Below, piece after piece: positions 1-9,762 of a stretch of 64,000 nucleotides of DNA. Made by a program: the position numbers and the translations under genes. Every line of letters begins with the position of its first letter. Position 1 is the stretch's first letter. Under the pieces are notes generated by a model. The model was given only the letters and a program-made list of their open reading frames with translations, ran no database searches and was not told the DNA's origin. The stretch spans positions 1 to 64,000 of the forward strand of contig NZ_JACIGI010000019.1 of NCBI RefSeq assembly GCF_014197795.1, in the 5' to 3' direction. This DNA is from Roseospira goensis. GTDB taxonomy: Bacteria; Pseudomonadota; Alphaproteobacteria; Rhodospirillales; Rhodospirillaceae.

Positions 1-95
1 CGCCGGAAACGGCGGTCCTAACCTCACCGACAGCACCGATTTTCGCCGCTGTCGATGGGGAAAGGGGGAAACCACACCGCTTTTTCCGCAGCCTG

Positions 96-965
96 TTAGC
101 GCGGATCGCTCAGCAGCGTTCGCGCCAGCAGGCCGGCGGACAGCAGCGCCCACATCGCCCACAGGCGCCAGCGCGGCACGCCCTCCGGCGCGAATTCGGT
201 CATCAGGTAGCGGCGGAAGCTGCGGATCTTGTGCCGGGTGACGAACAGCCCGGAGACCGGCGACCGGCTTTTCAGGTGGGTGGCGGTCAGGCGCGGCGCG
301 AACAACACCCGCCCGCCGGCGCGCCAGACGGCGCGGCACAGCGCCAGGTCCTCGAAATGCAGGAAGTAGCCGGGGTCGAACCCACCCAGACGGTGGTAGA
401 AGGCCCGGGGCAGCAGCATGAAGGCGCCGGAGACCGCCGGCATCGGCACCGCGTCCGCGTCGGGCAGCGGCTCCCCCTGACGGTTGACCCGCCCCAGCCG
501 CGCCGCGACCGGGCCGCCCAGGGCCTCGCCCAGCCACTGCCCGGGGGTGCCGGCGTTGCGCCGCGCCCCGGCCTGTTCCGAGCCATCCGGGTTCAGCAGC
601 CGCGGCCCGATCAGCCACGCGTCGTCGGGCTGGGTGGCGGCGATCCGCAGCAGCCCGTCCAGGCATCCGGGCGCCGGCCGGCAGTCCGGGTTGAGCAGCA
701 GCACCAGCTCCGCCCGGGCCTCCGCCACGCCCAGGGCGCAGCCGGCGCCGAAGCCCACGTTGCCCTGGCCGTGCACCAACCGCAGGTGCGGCGTGGGGGC
801 CGGCGGCGTCCCCAGCGCCGGGGGCCACGGCGGCGCGGACCGGTTGTTGACCACGATCACCTCGGTCACGGCGGGCTCGGCCCGCACCGCGTCCACCACG
901 GCGCCGATCTCGTCGCCGCCGTACCAGACGATCACCACGGAGACGCCGGCCGCCGCCTCAGGCAT
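96..965 (-). CDS. Family 2 glycosyltransferase
   Basis: This 289-residue protein is a GT-A fold, family 2 (rhamnosyl/galactofuranosyl-like) glycosyltransferase that would transfer a sugar from a nucleotide donor in the cytoplasm. The N-terminal strand [10 protein letters not shown], the segment [12 protein letters not shown] near residue 70-80 and the DxD-type motif in LLLNPDC are visible, followed by [15 protein letters not shown], which supplies the usual acceptor-side Asp/Glu pair. The C-terminus ([12 protein letters not shown]) is hydrophobic and could anchor the protein to the membrane. Its start overlaps the end of the upstream epimerase by 8 bp, so the two are probably co-transcribed. 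The sugar and acceptor cannot be told; a role in exopolysaccharide or O-antigen is inferred from the neighbours. Confidence 0.85.
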   Translation of the reverse strand: MPEAAAGVSVVIVWYGGDEIGAVVDAVRAEPAVTEVIVVNNRSAPPWPPALGTPPAPTPHLRLVHGQGNVGFGAGCALGVAEARAELVLLLNPDCRPAPGCLDGLLRIAATQPDDAWLIGPRLLNPDGSEQAGARRNAGTPGQWLGEALGGPVAARLGRVNRQGEPLPDADAVPMPAVSGAFMLLPRAFYHRLGGFDPGYFLHFEDLALCRAVWRAGGRVLFAPRLTATHLKSRSPVSGLFVTRHKIRSFRRYLMTEFAPEGVPRWRLWAMWALLSAGLLARTLLSDPR

Positions 966-1947
966 CGGCCCCGGCCTCCGCCGCGCCGGTGCAGACCGCC
1001 GCCGCCGGGCCGGCCGTCAGCAGGCGGTCGAAATAGGCAATGGTGCGCGTCAGGCCCTCGTCCAGGGCCACCGACGGCGCCCAGCCCAGGGCCTCGCGGG
1101 CCAGGGTGATGTCCGGGCAGCGCCGGCGCGGGTCGTCGGCCTGGGCCGGGCGCGTCACGATGGTGGACCGCGACCCGGTCAGCCGCAACACCGTCTCGGC
1201 CAGGCCGCGGATGCTGATCTCCGCCGGGTTGCCCAGGTTGACCGGCCCGACAAAGGCATCGGGCGCGGCCATGAAACGGTCGATGCCGTCCAGCAGGTCG
1301 TCCACGTAGCAGAAGGCGCGGGTCTGGGCGCCGTCGCCATACAGCACCAGGGGCTCGCCGCGCAGTGCCGCCAGGACGAAGTTGGAGACGACGCGGCCGT
1401 CGTCCGGGTGCATGCGCGGGCCGTAGGTGTTGAACAGGCGCGCCACCTTGATGCTTACCCGGTGCTGGCGGTGGTAGTCGAAGAACAGCGTCTCGGCGCA
1501 ACGCTTGCCCTCGTCGTAGCAGGCGCGCGGCCCGATCGGGTTGACGTTGCCCCAGTAGGCCTCGGTCTGCGGCGTCTCCGCCGGGTCGCCGTAGACCTCG
1601 GACGTCGAGGCCTGGAACACCCGGGCGCCGGTGCGCTTGGCCAGGCCCAGGATGTTGATGGCGCCGTGCACGCTGGTCTTGGTCGTCTGCACCGGGTCGA
1701 CCTGATAGTGCACCGGCGAGGCGGGGCAGGCGAGGTTGTAGATCTCGTCGACCTCGACGTATAGCGGGAAGGTCACGTCGTGGCGCATGACCTCGAAGAA
1801 CGGATTGCCCATCAGGTGATGGATGGTGGCGCGTCGGCCGGTGAAGTAGTTGTCGACGCACAGCACCTCGTGGCCGCGCGCCAGCAGGCGTTCGCACAGA
1901 TGCGAGCCGATGAAGCCCGCGCCCCCCGTCACCAGACTGCGTTTCAT
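958..1947 (-). CDS. UDP-glucuronate decarboxylase (UDP-xylose synthase) type epimerase
   Basis: An extended short-chain dehydrogenase of 329 residues. The N-terminal GGAGFIGSH is the NAD-binding glycine motif, and the catalytic YxxxK is seen as YDEGK after the STSEVYGDP strand. The segment [12 protein letters not shown] is characteristic of UDP-xylose synthases (UXS), which oxidise and decarboxylate UDP-glucuronate to UDP-xylose, rather than of plain dTDP-glucose dehydratases. The open frame extends further upstream, but the start at MKRSLVTGG places the Rossmann strand at the normal distance from the N-terminus. It lies head-to-head with the GT4 gene and upstream of the GT2 gene, so it probably supplies a pentose donor for a surface glycan. 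An annotation as generic NAD-dependent epimerase would also be defensible. Confidence 0.87.
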   Translation of the reverse strand: MKRSLVTGGAGFIGSHLCERLLARGHEVLCVDNYFTGRRATIHHLMGNPFFEVMRHDVTFPLYVEVDEIYNLACPASPVHYQVDPVQTTKTSVHGAINILGLAKRTGARVFQASTSEVYGDPAETPQTEAYWGNVNPIGPRACYDEGKRCAETLFFDYHRQHRVSIKVARLFNTYGPRMHPDDGRVVSNFVLAALRGEPLVLYGDGAQTRAFCYVDDLLDGIDRFMAAPDAFVGPVNLGNPAEISIRGLAETVLRLTGSRSTIVTRPAQADDPRRRCPDITLAREALGWAPSVALDEGLTRTIAYFDRLLTAGPAAAVCTGAAEAGADA

Positions 1948-2100
1948 CCCCGCTCCATCCCTGCCGCCCGGGCGCGCGACCGGCTGCCGGCGCGCCGGTC
2001 GCGACCATACCGCCTCATGCCCGGGCGCGACAGCCGCTTGAAATCCGCCTGCAAGGCCGGGATGCTGCGCCCGCGCCCACCCCCTCGATCCCGCCGGACC

Positions 2101-3333
2101 ATGCGCCTCGTCTTCATCCACCAGAACACGCCGGGCCAGTTCGGCCCGCTCGTCCAGCACCTGGCCGCGACCGGCGGTCACGACATCACCATGATCGGCA
2201 CCCGCCGCGATCGCCGCATTCCCGGCGTGCGGACGGTGGCCTACAGCCTGCACCGCGACCCCAGCCCCGACACCCACCCCTACCTGGTGCGCGCCGAACG
2301 GGCGGTTCTATACGGTCAGGCGGCGGCGCGTGTGCTGGTGGCCTTGCGCGACCGCGGTCATCGTCCGGATCTGATCGTCGCGCACTCGGGCTGGGGCGAG
2401 GCGCTGTTCGTCAAGGACGTGGTCCCGCGCGTGCCGCTGCTGCTCTACAGCGAGTTCTTCTACCACGCCCGTGGCGCCGACGTGGGGTTCGAGTCCGCCC
2501 AGCCGCTTGGCCTCGACGTCGCCGCCCGCACCCGCCTGCGCAATACGCACCTGCTGCACGCGCTGATGGCCTGCGACCACGCCGTGACCGCGACCCTGTG
2601 GCAGAAGAGCCTGCATCCGGCCCTGCTCCAGCCCAAGGTGTCGGTGATCCACGAGGGTGTCGACACCGCCCACATGGCGCCCGACCCGGCGGCGTCCGTG
2701 ACCCTGGACGGCGGGGTGACGCTGCGCGCCGGCGAGGAGATCGTCACCTATGTGGCCCGCAACCTGGAGCCCTACCGTGGCTTCCACATCCTCATGCGGG
2801 CGCTGCCGGACCTGCTGGCGGCGCGGCCGCAGGCCCGTGTCGTTATCGTCGGTGGCGACGACGTCAGCTACGGCGGCCCGCCGCCCGGCGCCCCGGACAG
2901 GACCTGGCGCGCCCACATGCTGGCCGAGGTGGGACCGGAGCGGCTGCCGCCGGAGCGGGTGATCTTCACGGGCCGGTTGCCCTACCAAACCTACCGCCGC
3001 CTGCTCCAGGTCTCGGCCGTGCATGTCTACCTGACCTATCCCTTCGTGCTGTCCTGGTCGATGCTGGAGGCGATGAGCTGCGGCGCCCTGGTGGTGGCCT
3101 CCGACACCGCGCCGGTCACCGAGGTGATCGAGGACGGTGTCAACGGCCTGCTGACGTCGTTCCACGACCCGGCGGCGCTGGCCCGGCGGGTGGCCGAGGC
3201 CCTGACCGAACGGGACGCCCTGGCCCCGCTGCGGGCGGCGGCACGGCGGACGGTGGTCGAGCGGTTTGAGCGCGCCGACTGCCTGCGCCGCCAGGGGGCG
3301 CTGCTGGAGCGGGTGGCCGGGGGGACGGCATGA
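2101..3333 (+). CDS. Family 4 glycosyltransferase
   Basis: A 410-residue GT-B fold glycosyltransferase. The N-terminal half begins [17 protein letters not shown], the acceptor-side Rossmann fold. The C-terminal half carries IHEGVDT and the family 4 E-x7-E signature in [22 protein letters not shown], which binds the nucleotide sugar. The reading frame is open for about 100 codons upstream of 2101, but those codons antisense the epimerase, and the start at MRLVFIHQ fits the family. Its stop overlaps the gmhB start by 4 bp (ATGA), so the two are translationally coupled. The role is probably addition of a sugar in an exopolysaccharide or lipopolysaccharide; the exact linkage is unknown. Confidence 0.88.
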   Translation: MRLVFIHQNTPGQFGPLVQHLAATGGHDITMIGTRRDRRIPGVRTVAYSLHRDPSPDTHPYLVRAERAVLYGQAAARVLVALRDRGHRPDLIVAHSGWGEALFVKDVVPRVPLLLYSEFFYHARGADVGFESAQPLGLDVAARTRLRNTHLLHALMACDHAVTATLWQKSLHPALLQPKVSVIHEGVDTAHMAPDPAASVTLDGGVTLRAGEEIVTYVARNLEPYRGFHILMRALPDLLAARPQARVVIVGGDDVSYGGPPPGAPDRTWRAHMLAEVGPERLPPERVIFTGRLPYQTYRRLLQVSAVHVYLTYPFVLSWSMLEAMSCGALVVASDTAPVTEVIEDGVNGLLTSFHDPAALARRVAEALTERDALAPLRAAARRTVVERFERADCLRRQGALLERVAGGTA

Positions 3334-3857
3334 TGAGCGCGCGGCGACCGCGCCCGGCGGCCTTCCTGGACCGCGACGGCACGCTCAACGTGGACGTGGA
3401 CTATGCCCACCGCCCCGACCAGATCACATGGCTGCCCGGGGCGGTGGCGGCGCTGCGGCGGCTGAACGCGGCCGGCTGGTGGGTGTTCGTGGTTACCAAC
3501 CAGTCCGGGGTGGCGCGCGGAATGTTCGACGAGGCGACGGTGCGGGCGCTGCACGCCTGGATGGCGGCCGATCTGGCGCGACAGGGGGCGCGGGTGGATG
3601 CGTTCTACTACTGCCCGCACCACGCCACTCAGGGGGTCGGGCGCTACCGGTTGGCCTGCGACTGTCGCAAGCCGGCGCCCGGCCTGCTGCTGCGGGCGAT
3701 GGCCGACTTCCCGGTCGATGCGGGGCGCTCGTTTATGCTGGGCGACCGGCCGCGCGACGTGCAGGCCGGCGCGGCCGCCGGGGTGACCGGCGTGCTGTAC
3801 GAGGGCGGCAACGTCGATGCGCTGGTGGCGCGGCTGCTGGCCGAGCGCGGCGGTTGA
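3330..3857 (+). CDS. gmhB: D-glycero-D-manno-heptose 1,7-bisphosphate 7-phosphatase (HAD-IIIA)
   Basis: A 175-residue HAD-superfamily phosphatase. Motif I is FLDRDGTLN, with DxDGT catalytic aspartates. Motif II is VVTNQSGVARG. A zinc-binding Cys/His loop is seen as CPHH followed by CDCRKP, which is typical of GmhB and the related HisB phosphatase domain, and motif III/IV is MLGDRPRDV. GmhB removes the 7-phosphate of heptose bisphosphate on the way to ADP-heptose for the lipopolysaccharide core. No other heptose gene is in view, so an allied sugar phosphatase serving the adjacent glycan block is possible. The TGA stop at 3855-3857 lies inside the -35 hexamer of the RNase P RNA promoter. Confidence 0.82.
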   Translation: MMSARRPRPAAFLDRDGTLNVDVDYAHRPDQITWLPGAVAALRRLNAAGWWVFVVTNQSGVARGMFDEATVRALHAWMAADLARQGARVDAFYYCPHHATQGVGRYRLACDCRKPAPGLLLRAMADFPVDAGRSFMLGDRPRDVQAGAAAGVTGVLYEGGNVDALVARLLAERGG

Positions 3858-3881
3858 CCTGGCTGGCGCGCGGACTATCCT
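3854..3881 (+). promoter_or_regulatory. Sigma-70 promoter of rnpB
   Basis: TTGACC at 3854-3859 and TATCCT at 3876-3881 are separated by 16 bp and point at the RNA start near 3888. The -35 hexamer includes the stop codon of gmhB. An inverted repeat TGACACC/GGTGTCA (3881-3894) overlaps the expected start site, though its right half is also part of the P1 helix of the RNA. The fit to consensus and position is good; activity is inferred. Confidence 0.6.
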
Positions 3882-3887
3882 GACACC

Positions 3888-4322
3888 GGTGTCAGATGGC
3901 TGGATGGCCGCCCTGGTCCCCTGGGACCGGGGAGGAAAGTCCGGGCTCCACGGAAACACGGTGCCGGATAACGTCCGGCGGGGGCGACCCTAGGGAAAGT
4001 GCCACAGAAAGCAAACCGCCCGTCCGCCTCCCCGCGGGGAGCGCCGGCGGGCAAGGGTGAAAGGGTGCGGCAAGAGCGCACCGCGCCCCCGGCGACGGGG
4101 GCGGCATGGTAAACCCCACCGGGAGCAAGACGGAGTAGGAGCGGCCGGCCCAGCCCCTGGATTTCGGTCCGGGGGTGGGGGCCAGGCGGGTTTTCGCGCC
4201 GCCGCTCGGGTATGTCGCGCGAGGCGTCCGGCGACGGGCGTCCCAGACGAATGGCCATCCATCGCGCCGCCGGTGCGCCGGCGGGGCGGGGACAGAACCC
4301 GGCTTACAGGCCATCTGACACC
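3888..4322 (+). ncRNA. rnpB: RNase P RNA, bacterial type A
   Basis: This is the catalytic RNA of RNase P, which trims the 5' leader from tRNA precursors. The terminal P1 helix is a perfect 13-bp pairing of 3888-3900 (GGTGTCAGATGGC) with 4310-4322. Hallmark conserved segments are present: GAGGAAAGTCCGGGCTCC near 3930-3950 (CR-I), ACAGAAAGCAAACCGCC near 4005-4020, GGTAAACCCCACC near 4110, and ACAGAACCCGGCTTACAGG near 4291-4310 (CR-V). The length of about 435 nt is normal for alphaproteobacteria. Open frames on the opposite strand here are the familiar spurious RNase P antisense proteins. The 5' end agrees with the promoter call just upstream. Confidence 0.97.
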
Positions 4323-4379
4323 GTTTCTGCCCCGCGTGGTCCTCTTCGCGTGCTTCGTTCCGCGTGCTCTGCTCCCGCG

Positions 4380-5963
4380 TCACTCCGCCGAGGCCACCGC
4401 CACCGCGGGCGCGAGGTCGAGCACGCGGGCCAGCTTGTCCAGGCGCCGCTCCACGAACCGCGGATCGAACAGCGGGTCGCCGGCGGGCACCGTCAGGGTC
4501 AGCGTCCCGCCCGGCGTCCGGTCCAGCCGCGTGCGATGCAGCACGCCGGGCGCCCCCCCGCTCAGGGTGTGCGCCAGCCGCAGGGCCGCGCCGATGATGC
4601 GGGTCCGGCGCACGCGCGCGGGATCGTCCAGCAGGGCCTCCGCCTGACCGACCAGGGCCGCGTCCGTATCGCCGGTGTAGCGGTGGTAGATCGCCAGCGC
4701 GAGGCCGGCGCGGTCGCGGTGGTCCAGCCCCATGAACGGCAGCCGCAGCACGCGGTGGAACGCCTGCTCGGCGCGGTAGTCCGGGTGCTCGTTCCAGAAG
4801 ATGTCACCGATGATGCAGGCCGCCAGGCGCAGCCGCGCCAGTTCGGGCGGCTCGGCCGGGAACAGCGGCGCCATCCAGTCCGCGACCTCGTCGCCGTGCT
4901 GGCGGAAGCGGCCGGCCTCGCGCGCCATCACCGTCATGGAGGCGAGCAGCGGGTCCTCGCGCTGCATGTCGGCGGGCAGGCCCTGCATGAACTGGCCCTC
5001 GCGCACGCCATAGACCGAGAACACCACCCGGCGCGGTCGCACTGCGACCATCAGGCGCGCCAGCACCACGGCCGCCAGCGGCAGCATCGGCGCCCGCTTC
5101 TTGCTCAGGCGCGGCACCTGGGCGAGCTGCTTGACGGGTGTCGCGGCCACCCAGTCCAGCAGCGGGCGGGCGTCGGTGTGGCTGAGGGTGTAGTTGTCGA
5201 GGACGTGCAGCGGGTAGCCCATGCGGTGCATGCACACCCGCGCCAGCGCGCGCCAGGCCCCGCCGACGGCATAGACGGTCTGACCGGCCGCCTGGGCGAG
5301 CCACGGCTGCCGGGCCAGGGCCTCGTCCAGGATGCGCTCGGCAAGGTCCGGCTGGCCGCCGTCCGATGCCTCCGCCAGCCGCAGCAGGCCGAGCGGGAAG
5401 CTGGCGAAATCGACGAAACGGTGGTCCGCGATGCGCACCAGATCCAGGCTGCCGCCGCCCAGGTCGGCGACCACGCCCTCGGCGTCGGGCACCGCGCATT
5501 GCACCCCCTGGGCGGCGCGGCCGGCCTCCTCGATGCCGTCCAGCACCTGCACCCGCACGCCGGTGTCGCGCTCCAGCTCCTGGGCGAAGGCGGCGCCGTC
5601 GGCGGCGTCGCGCACCGCGGCGGTGGCCAGCACGTCGAGCCGTGAAACGCCCATGGCCCGGCCCAGGGCGACGAAGCGGCCGACGGCGGCGCGCGCCAGC
5701 GCGCGGCCGTCCGGGTTGAGACGGCCGCTGGCGCCCAAGCCCTGGCCCAGGGCACACACGGCCTTCTCGTTGAACAGCGGCACCGGGATGCGGGCGCCGC
5801 CGCGGTAGACCACGAGGCGGACCGAGTTGGAGCCGATGTCGACGATGCCCACCGGGTCGGCGTCCGGGCCGGCGCCGACCCCCAGGCCGTCGCAGCCGGG
5901 GCGATCGGCGGCGCGGCGGGGCTGGCCGGGGGCTTGAGCGGGGGGGCGGGGGCGGTCGTCCAT
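4380..5963 (-). CDS. ppx: Exopolyphosphatase / Ppx-GppA phosphatase
   Basis: A 527-residue protein of the ASKHA (actin-like ATPase) fold. Phosphate-binding motif 1 is GIVDIGSNSVRL around residue 40 and motif 2 is ADLGGGSLDL about 130 residues later. The C-terminal half (from about residue 340) resembles the helical HD-like domain of Ppx enzymes. It would release phosphate from long-chain polyphosphate or hydrolyse pppGpp to ppGpp. It follows ppk1 on the same strand with a 44-bp gap, so the synthetic and degradative enzymes of polyphosphate are co-transcribed. The start was placed at MDDRPRPP; upstream codons in this frame antisense nothing new but lie inside ppk1. The first 35 residues are low-complexity and the true start may be later. 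Confidence 0.9.
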   Translation of the reverse strand: MDDRPRPPAQAPGQPRRAADRPGCDGLGVGAGPDADPVGIVDIGSNSVRLVVYRGGARIPVPLFNEKAVCALGQGLGASGRLNPDGRALARAAVGRFVALGRAMGVSRLDVLATAAVRDAADGAAFAQELERDTGVRVQVLDGIEEAGRAAQGVQCAVPDAEGVVADLGGGSLDLVRIADHRFVDFASFPLGLLRLAEASDGGQPDLAERILDEALARQPWLAQAAGQTVYAVGGAWRALARVCMHRMGYPLHVLDNYTLSHTDARPLLDWVAATPVKQLAQVPRLSKKRAPMLPLAAVVLARLMVAVRPRRVVFSVYGVREGQFMQGLPADMQREDPLLASMTVMAREAGRFRQHGDEVADWMAPLFPAEPPELARLRLAACIIGDIFWNEHPDYRAEQAFHRVLRLPFMGLDHRDRAGLALAIYHRYTGDTDAALVGQAEALLDDPARVRRTRIIGAALRLAHTLSGGAPGVLHRTRLDRTPGGTLTLTVPAGDPLFDPRFVERRLDKLARVLDLAPAVAVASAE

Positions 5964-6007
5964 GGGGTCCCGTCCGTTGCTGGGGGCCGTGCCGGCGCGG
6001 GTGCGGG

Positions 6008-8218
6008 TCACTGCGGGGCGCGGCGCTTCAGGATGAGTTGGGGGATTTCCTTGCTGGCCTTGTCCAGCGCCCTGCCGCGGCCCGACAGGCTGGGATTGTT
6101 CATGAAGTAGGTATGGGCGTTGAAGGCATCCTCGGCCGAATCGACGCGCTGGAAGGTGCCGTCGGCCATCAGGTACCAGCTCTGCTGTTCGTCGTTCAGG
6201 TTGGCGACCATGATCTGGTTCATGATCTGGGTGCGCACGGTTTCGTTCTCGATCGGCACGCAGGTCTCGACGCGGGACTCGAGATTGCGCGGCATCCAGT
6301 CCGCCGACGAGATGAAGATCCGGGCCTGCGGGGACGGCAGGTCGGCGCCGTTGCCGAAGCAGGCGATGCGGGAGTGTTCCAGGAAGCGCCCGACGATGCT
6401 CTTGACCCGGATGTTGTCCGACAGGCCGGGCACGCCGGGCCGCAGGCAGCAGATGCCACGCACCACCAGGTCGACCTGGACCCCGGCCTGCGAGGCGCGA
6501 TACAGCGCGTCGATGATGGCGCCGTCCACCAGGCTGTTCATCTTGGCCCAGATGGCGCCGGGCCGCCCGGCCGTGACGTGGTCCACCTCGGCCTGGATCA
6601 GCTCCAACAGGCGGTCCTTGAGCGTCAGCGGCGCCAGATCGAGCTTCTCCAGGCCCTTGGGCCGGGCGTAGCCGGTCATGTAGTTGAACGCGGTGGCGGC
6701 GTCGCGGCACAGCGCGGGATCGGCGGTGAAGAACGACAGGTCGGTATAGATCTTGGCCGTGATCGGGTGGTAGTTGCCGGTGCCGAAGTGTACGTAGGAG
6801 CGCAACTGGCCGCTCTCCCGACGCACCACCAGAGAGATCTTGGCGTGCGTCTTCAGGTCCATGAAGCCGTAGACCACGTTCGCGCCCGCTCGCTCCAGGT
6901 CCCGCGCCCAGCGGATGTTGGCCTCCTCGTCGAAGCGGGCCTTCAACTCCACCATGGCGGTGACGGTCTTGCCGCTCTCCGCCGCTTCCACCAGCGCCGC
7001 CACGATGGGTGAGTTGTTCGAGGTGCGGTACAGCGTCTGCTTGATCGACACCACCTGCGGGTCGGCCGCGGCCTGACGCAGGAACTGCACCACCACGTCG
7101 AACGATTCGTAGGGGTGGTGGACGACGATGTCCTTCTCCCGAATCGCCGCCAGGCAGTCGCCGCCGAAGTCGCGGATACGCTCGGGGAAGCGCGCCGTGT
7201 AGGGCACGAACTGAAGGTCGGGGCGGTCGTCGGCGATGAGCTGCTTGAGGTCGGCCATGCCGATCGGGCCGTCGAGGCGGAACAGGTCCTCCTCGGCCAC
7301 CTGCATTTCCTCGCAGATCAGGCGGATCAGCGGTTCCGGCATGTCGGCGTTCAGGGTCAGACGGATGCAGTGGCCGCGCCGGCGCCGCTTGAGGGCCGAT
7401 TCGAAGCTGCGGACCAGATCCTCCGCCTCCTCGTCGATCTCCACTTCCGAATCGCGGATGACCCGGAAGTGGCCGCCCTGGTCGACGTGGAACCCGGGGA
7501 ACAGGCGGCCCATGAACAGGCCCACCAGGTCTTCCAGGAACAGGTAGCGGTGACCGTCGCCCGGCAGGCGGATCAGGCGGTCGACCTGCCCGGGCAGCGG
7601 CACCAGGGCGCGCAGGCTTTCGCCGCCGCCCTCGCGCTTAAGTTGCATCACCAGGGCATGGCCCAGATTCGGGATGAACGGGAAGGGGTGCGCCGGGTCG
7701 ATGGCCAGGGGCGTCAGGATGGGGAAGATCTGCTCGTTGAAATGCCGCTCCAGCCACCGCCGGTCGTCGGCGGTCACCTCGCCCACGCTGAGCACGTGCA
7801 CGCCGCGGGCGCGCAGGTCGGCATGAACCTCGGTCCAGATGGCCTGCTGCTCCTCCAGCAGTTCGCGGGCCATGCGGTTGATCTCCAGGAGTTGCTGGGC
7901 CGGGGTGCGGCCGTCCTGGCTGATCTTGTTGACGCCGGCGTTCACCTGCCCCTTCAGGCCGGCCACGCGCACCATGTAGAACTCGTCGAGGTTCGAGGCC
8001 GAGATGGACAGGAAGCGCACCCGCTCCATCACCGGATGGCGCTGGTTGCGCGCCTCGTCCAGGACCCGGAAGTTGAAGCCCAGCCACGACAGCTCGCGGT
8101 TGATGAACCGTTCCGGCGAGTCGAGCGTGATGGCGCGGGCCGCCGCGGCCGCGGCGATCTCCGCCACGGTGCCGGGGGTTTCGGTGGACGCCAGGGCCTC
8201 GTCCCGCGCGCTGCTCAT
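6008..8218 (-). CDS. ppk1: Polyphosphate kinase 1
   Basis: A 736-residue enzyme that reversibly polymerises the gamma-phosphate of ATP into polyphosphate. The N-terminal domain opens with [20 protein letters not shown], the PPK1 signature. The head domain and the two phospholipase-D-like catalytic domains follow. The histidine that is autophosphorylated in this family lies in [10 protein letters not shown] at about residue 477, and the second conserved histidine lies in [10 protein letters not shown] at about residue 615. Length and motifs are complete. It is the first gene of the ppk1-ppx pair. The 310 bp upstream carries a short tandem repeat and would hold the promoter. Phosphate-starvation control is known in other bacteria, but no clear Pho box was seen. 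Confidence 0.96.
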   Translation of the reverse strand: MSSARDEALASTETPGTVAEIAAAAAARAITLDSPERFINRELSWLGFNFRVLDEARNQRHPVMERVRFLSISASNLDEFYMVRVAGLKGQVNAGVNKISQDGRTPAQQLLEINRMARELLEEQQAIWTEVHADLRARGVHVLSVGEVTADDRRWLERHFNEQIFPILTPLAIDPAHPFPFIPNLGHALVMQLKREGGGESLRALVPLPGQVDRLIRLPGDGHRYLFLEDLVGLFMGRLFPGFHVDQGGHFRVIRDSEVEIDEEAEDLVRSFESALKRRRRGHCIRLTLNADMPEPLIRLICEEMQVAEEDLFRLDGPIGMADLKQLIADDRPDLQFVPYTARFPERIRDFGGDCLAAIREKDIVVHHPYESFDVVVQFLRQAAADPQVVSIKQTLYRTSNNSPIVAALVEAAESGKTVTAMVELKARFDEEANIRWARDLERAGANVVYGFMDLKTHAKISLVVRRESGQLRSYVHFGTGNYHPITAKIYTDLSFFTADPALCRDAATAFNYMTGYARPKGLEKLDLAPLTLKDRLLELIQAEVDHVTAGRPGAIWAKMNSLVDGAIIDALYRASQAGVQVDLVVRGICCLRPGVPGLSDNIRVKSIVGRFLEHSRIACFGNGADLPSPQARIFISSADWMPRNLESRVETCVPIENETVRTQIMNQIMVANLNDEQQSWYLMADGTFQRVDSAEDAFNAHTYFMNNPSLSGRGRALDKASKEIPQLILKRRAPQ

Positions 8219-8383
8219 GACCGTCTCCTTTGCCTCTTCCCGGGTCGGCGTGCCTCGAGTCCCAACCGATTGAGGCCGGCCCGCCGGCGCGCGTCAAATG
8301 ACGATTTGTGGCGCCGCGCCGGGGCGCCGGCATGGTCGTGTCCGTCGGGCCGGCGCGCCATCCTTTTCAAGGGCCGCCGCTTT

Positions 8384-8431
8384 GGGCACAAACGGGGGCA
8401 CGAATGGGGTCACGACCGGGGTCTCGACCGG
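8384..8431. repeat. Four tandem 12-bp repeats
   Basis: Four head-to-tail 12-mers lie in the gap between ppk1 and sixA: GGGCACAAACGG, GGGCACGAATGG, GGTCACGACCGG and GGTCTCGACCGG. The rest of the 310-bp gap (8219-8528) holds no recognisable gene. The repeat may be a slippage product; it lies about 100 bp before the sixA start codon. Confidence 0.75.
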
Positions 8432-8528
8432 AGCGGCACGAGGGCGGGCGGCCCGGGTGCGCCCCGGTCCGGCGCGCCGGCCGCACCGCGTCCGGTCCAG
8501 GCCTACCGGGGACCACGGGGGAACACCG

Positions 8529-9047
8529 ATGAGGCGGCTATACCTGCTGCGGCACGCCAAATCCAGTTGGGATCAGCCCAATCTGGAAGATCACGACCGC
8601 CCGCTGGCGCCGCGCGGCGAGCGCGCCGGCCGCGCCATGGCCCCCGCGGTCGCCGCGCTGGATCCGCCGCCGGATCTGGTGCTGTGCTCGACCGCGGTGC
8701 GCGCGCGCCAGACCCTGGAGCTTGTCCGGGCCGGCCTGCCCGACGGTCCGGTCGAGATCGAGTCGGCCGTGTACACCTTCGAGCCGCTGCCCCTGCGCCA
8801 ACGCCTGGAGGCGCTCGACGATGCCGTCGGCGCCGTGCTGGTCGTGGGCCACAACCCGGCCCTGGAACTGCTGGTGCAGGATCTGGCCCGGGACGACGAC
8901 GGTCCCGCCATGGCGCGCCTGCGGCGCAAGCTGCCGACCGCCGCCCTGGTGACCCTGGACCTTCCGGTCGCGCACTGGCGCGACATCGCGGCCGGGGGCG
9001 GTCGTCTCGCCGGCTTCATCCGGCCGGCGGATCTCGACGGCGGCTGA
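8529..9047 (+). CDS. sixA: SixA-type phosphohistidine phosphatase (histidine phosphatase superfamily)
   Basis: A 172-residue member of the small (SixA) branch of the histidine phosphatase family. The catalytic RHG-type motif is LRHAKSSW at residues 6-13 with the nucleophilic His, and the second conserved histidine is in VVGHNPALE. SixA enzymes remove phosphate from phosphohistidine on signalling proteins; in E. coli the known target is NPr of the nitrogen PTS, and an EIIA-Ntr gene lies elsewhere in this window. The start at MRRLYLLRHAK gives the normal N-terminus; the frame is open upstream, but that extension is low-complexity. Its 3' end overlaps the convergent hda gene by 32 bp. Confidence 0.87.
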   Translation: MRRLYLLRHAKSSWDQPNLEDHDRPLAPRGERAGRAMAPAVAALDPPPDLVLCSTAVRARQTLELVRAGLPDGPVEIESAVYTFEPLPLRQRLEALDDAVGAVLVVGHNPALELLVQDLARDDDGPAMARLRRKLPTAALVTLDLPVAHWRDIAAGGGRLAGFIRPADLDGG

Positions 9048-9762
9048 CGTCCGGCCGGCCGAGCAACTCGCGGGCCAGCGGGAGGGTGATGGCCCGGCCG
9101 CGCCCCCAGGCGAGGGCGTCCAGGCGCGCCACGATATCGCGCGCGGCCGCGAACGAGCGGTCGATGCGGCGCGCCAGGAAGCGCATCACGTCGGGCGGGA
9201 CGATCACCTGGCGATCGGCGAACAGCTTGACCAGCACCATCTCCAGCAGGGTCTCGTCCGGCGGCGTGATCTCGGCCACCGGCAGCGCCGCGAGGCGCGA
9301 GTGCAGGTCGGGCAGCGCGACCCGCCAGCGGGCCGGGGGCGCGGTGCTGGTCAGCAGGCAGTGGTCGCCGTGCTCGCGCGCCAGGTTGAGGACGTGCACC
9401 AGCGCCTCCTCGGCGGCGGGGTCGAGGCGGGGCGTACCGGGCGCCAGCTCCACCACCAGGGGCCCGCGCTCGCCGGCGATCAGGGCCGCGTTGAGGGCCT
9501 CCGCGTCCGGCCGGTCGAGCACCCGGGCGCCCGCGCGGGCCGCCAGCACATGCGCCAGGTGGGTCTTGCCGCAGCCCTCGGGGCCGACCAGGGCCAGCGC
9601 CGGGCCGGGCCAGTCCGGCCAGCGGTCGATCCAGGCCACGGCGGCGGCGTTGCACGGCGCCACCAGGAAATCGGCCCGGCCCAGGGCCGGCCGGGCCGGG
9701 AAGTCGAACGCCATCTGGGCGCCGCCGGGGGCAGCGGCCGGATCCTCGCCGGGATCGCTCAT
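9016..9762 (-). CDS. hda: Hda-like DnaA regulatory inactivator (AAA+)
   Basis: A 248-residue DnaA paralogue with a AAA+ domain but no C-terminal helix-turn-helix. It begins with a MAFDFPARPALGRADFLVAPCN segment matching the clamp-binding N-terminus of Hda/HdaA. The Walker A motif is GPEGCGKTHLAH, and a short LLTSTAPPARW sensor I strand is visible. In Caulobacter and E. coli, Hda with the beta clamp stimulates ATP hydrolysis by DnaA to prevent re-initiation of replication. The Walker B region reads PLVVELAP, lacking the usual DD/DE pair, which is common in alphaproteobacterial HdaA. It follows the phosphatidyltransferase gene with a 4-bp ATGA overlap, so it is translationally coupled. Confidence 0.85.
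   Translation of the reverse strand: MSDPGEDPAAAPGGAQMAFDFPARPALGRADFLVAPCNAAAVAWIDRWPDWPGPALALVGPEGCGKTHLAHVLAARAGARVLDRPDAEALNAALIAGERGPLVVELAPGTPRLDPAAEEALVHVLNLAREHGDHCLLTSTAPPARWRVALPDLHSRLAALPVAEITPPDETLLEMVLVKLFADRQVIVPPDVMRFLARRIDRSFAAARDIVARLDALAWGRGRAITLPLARELLGRPDVSRRRDPPAG

Noticed and set aside
3875-4383. Several open frames opposite the RNase P RNA
   Set aside because: They are the well-known spurious antisense products of rnpB; the RNA folds with conserved elements.
4380-6710. A 776-residue form of Ppx reaching into ppk1
   Set aside because: The extra N-terminal part is a frame shadow of ppk1; the Ppx domain begins after 5963.
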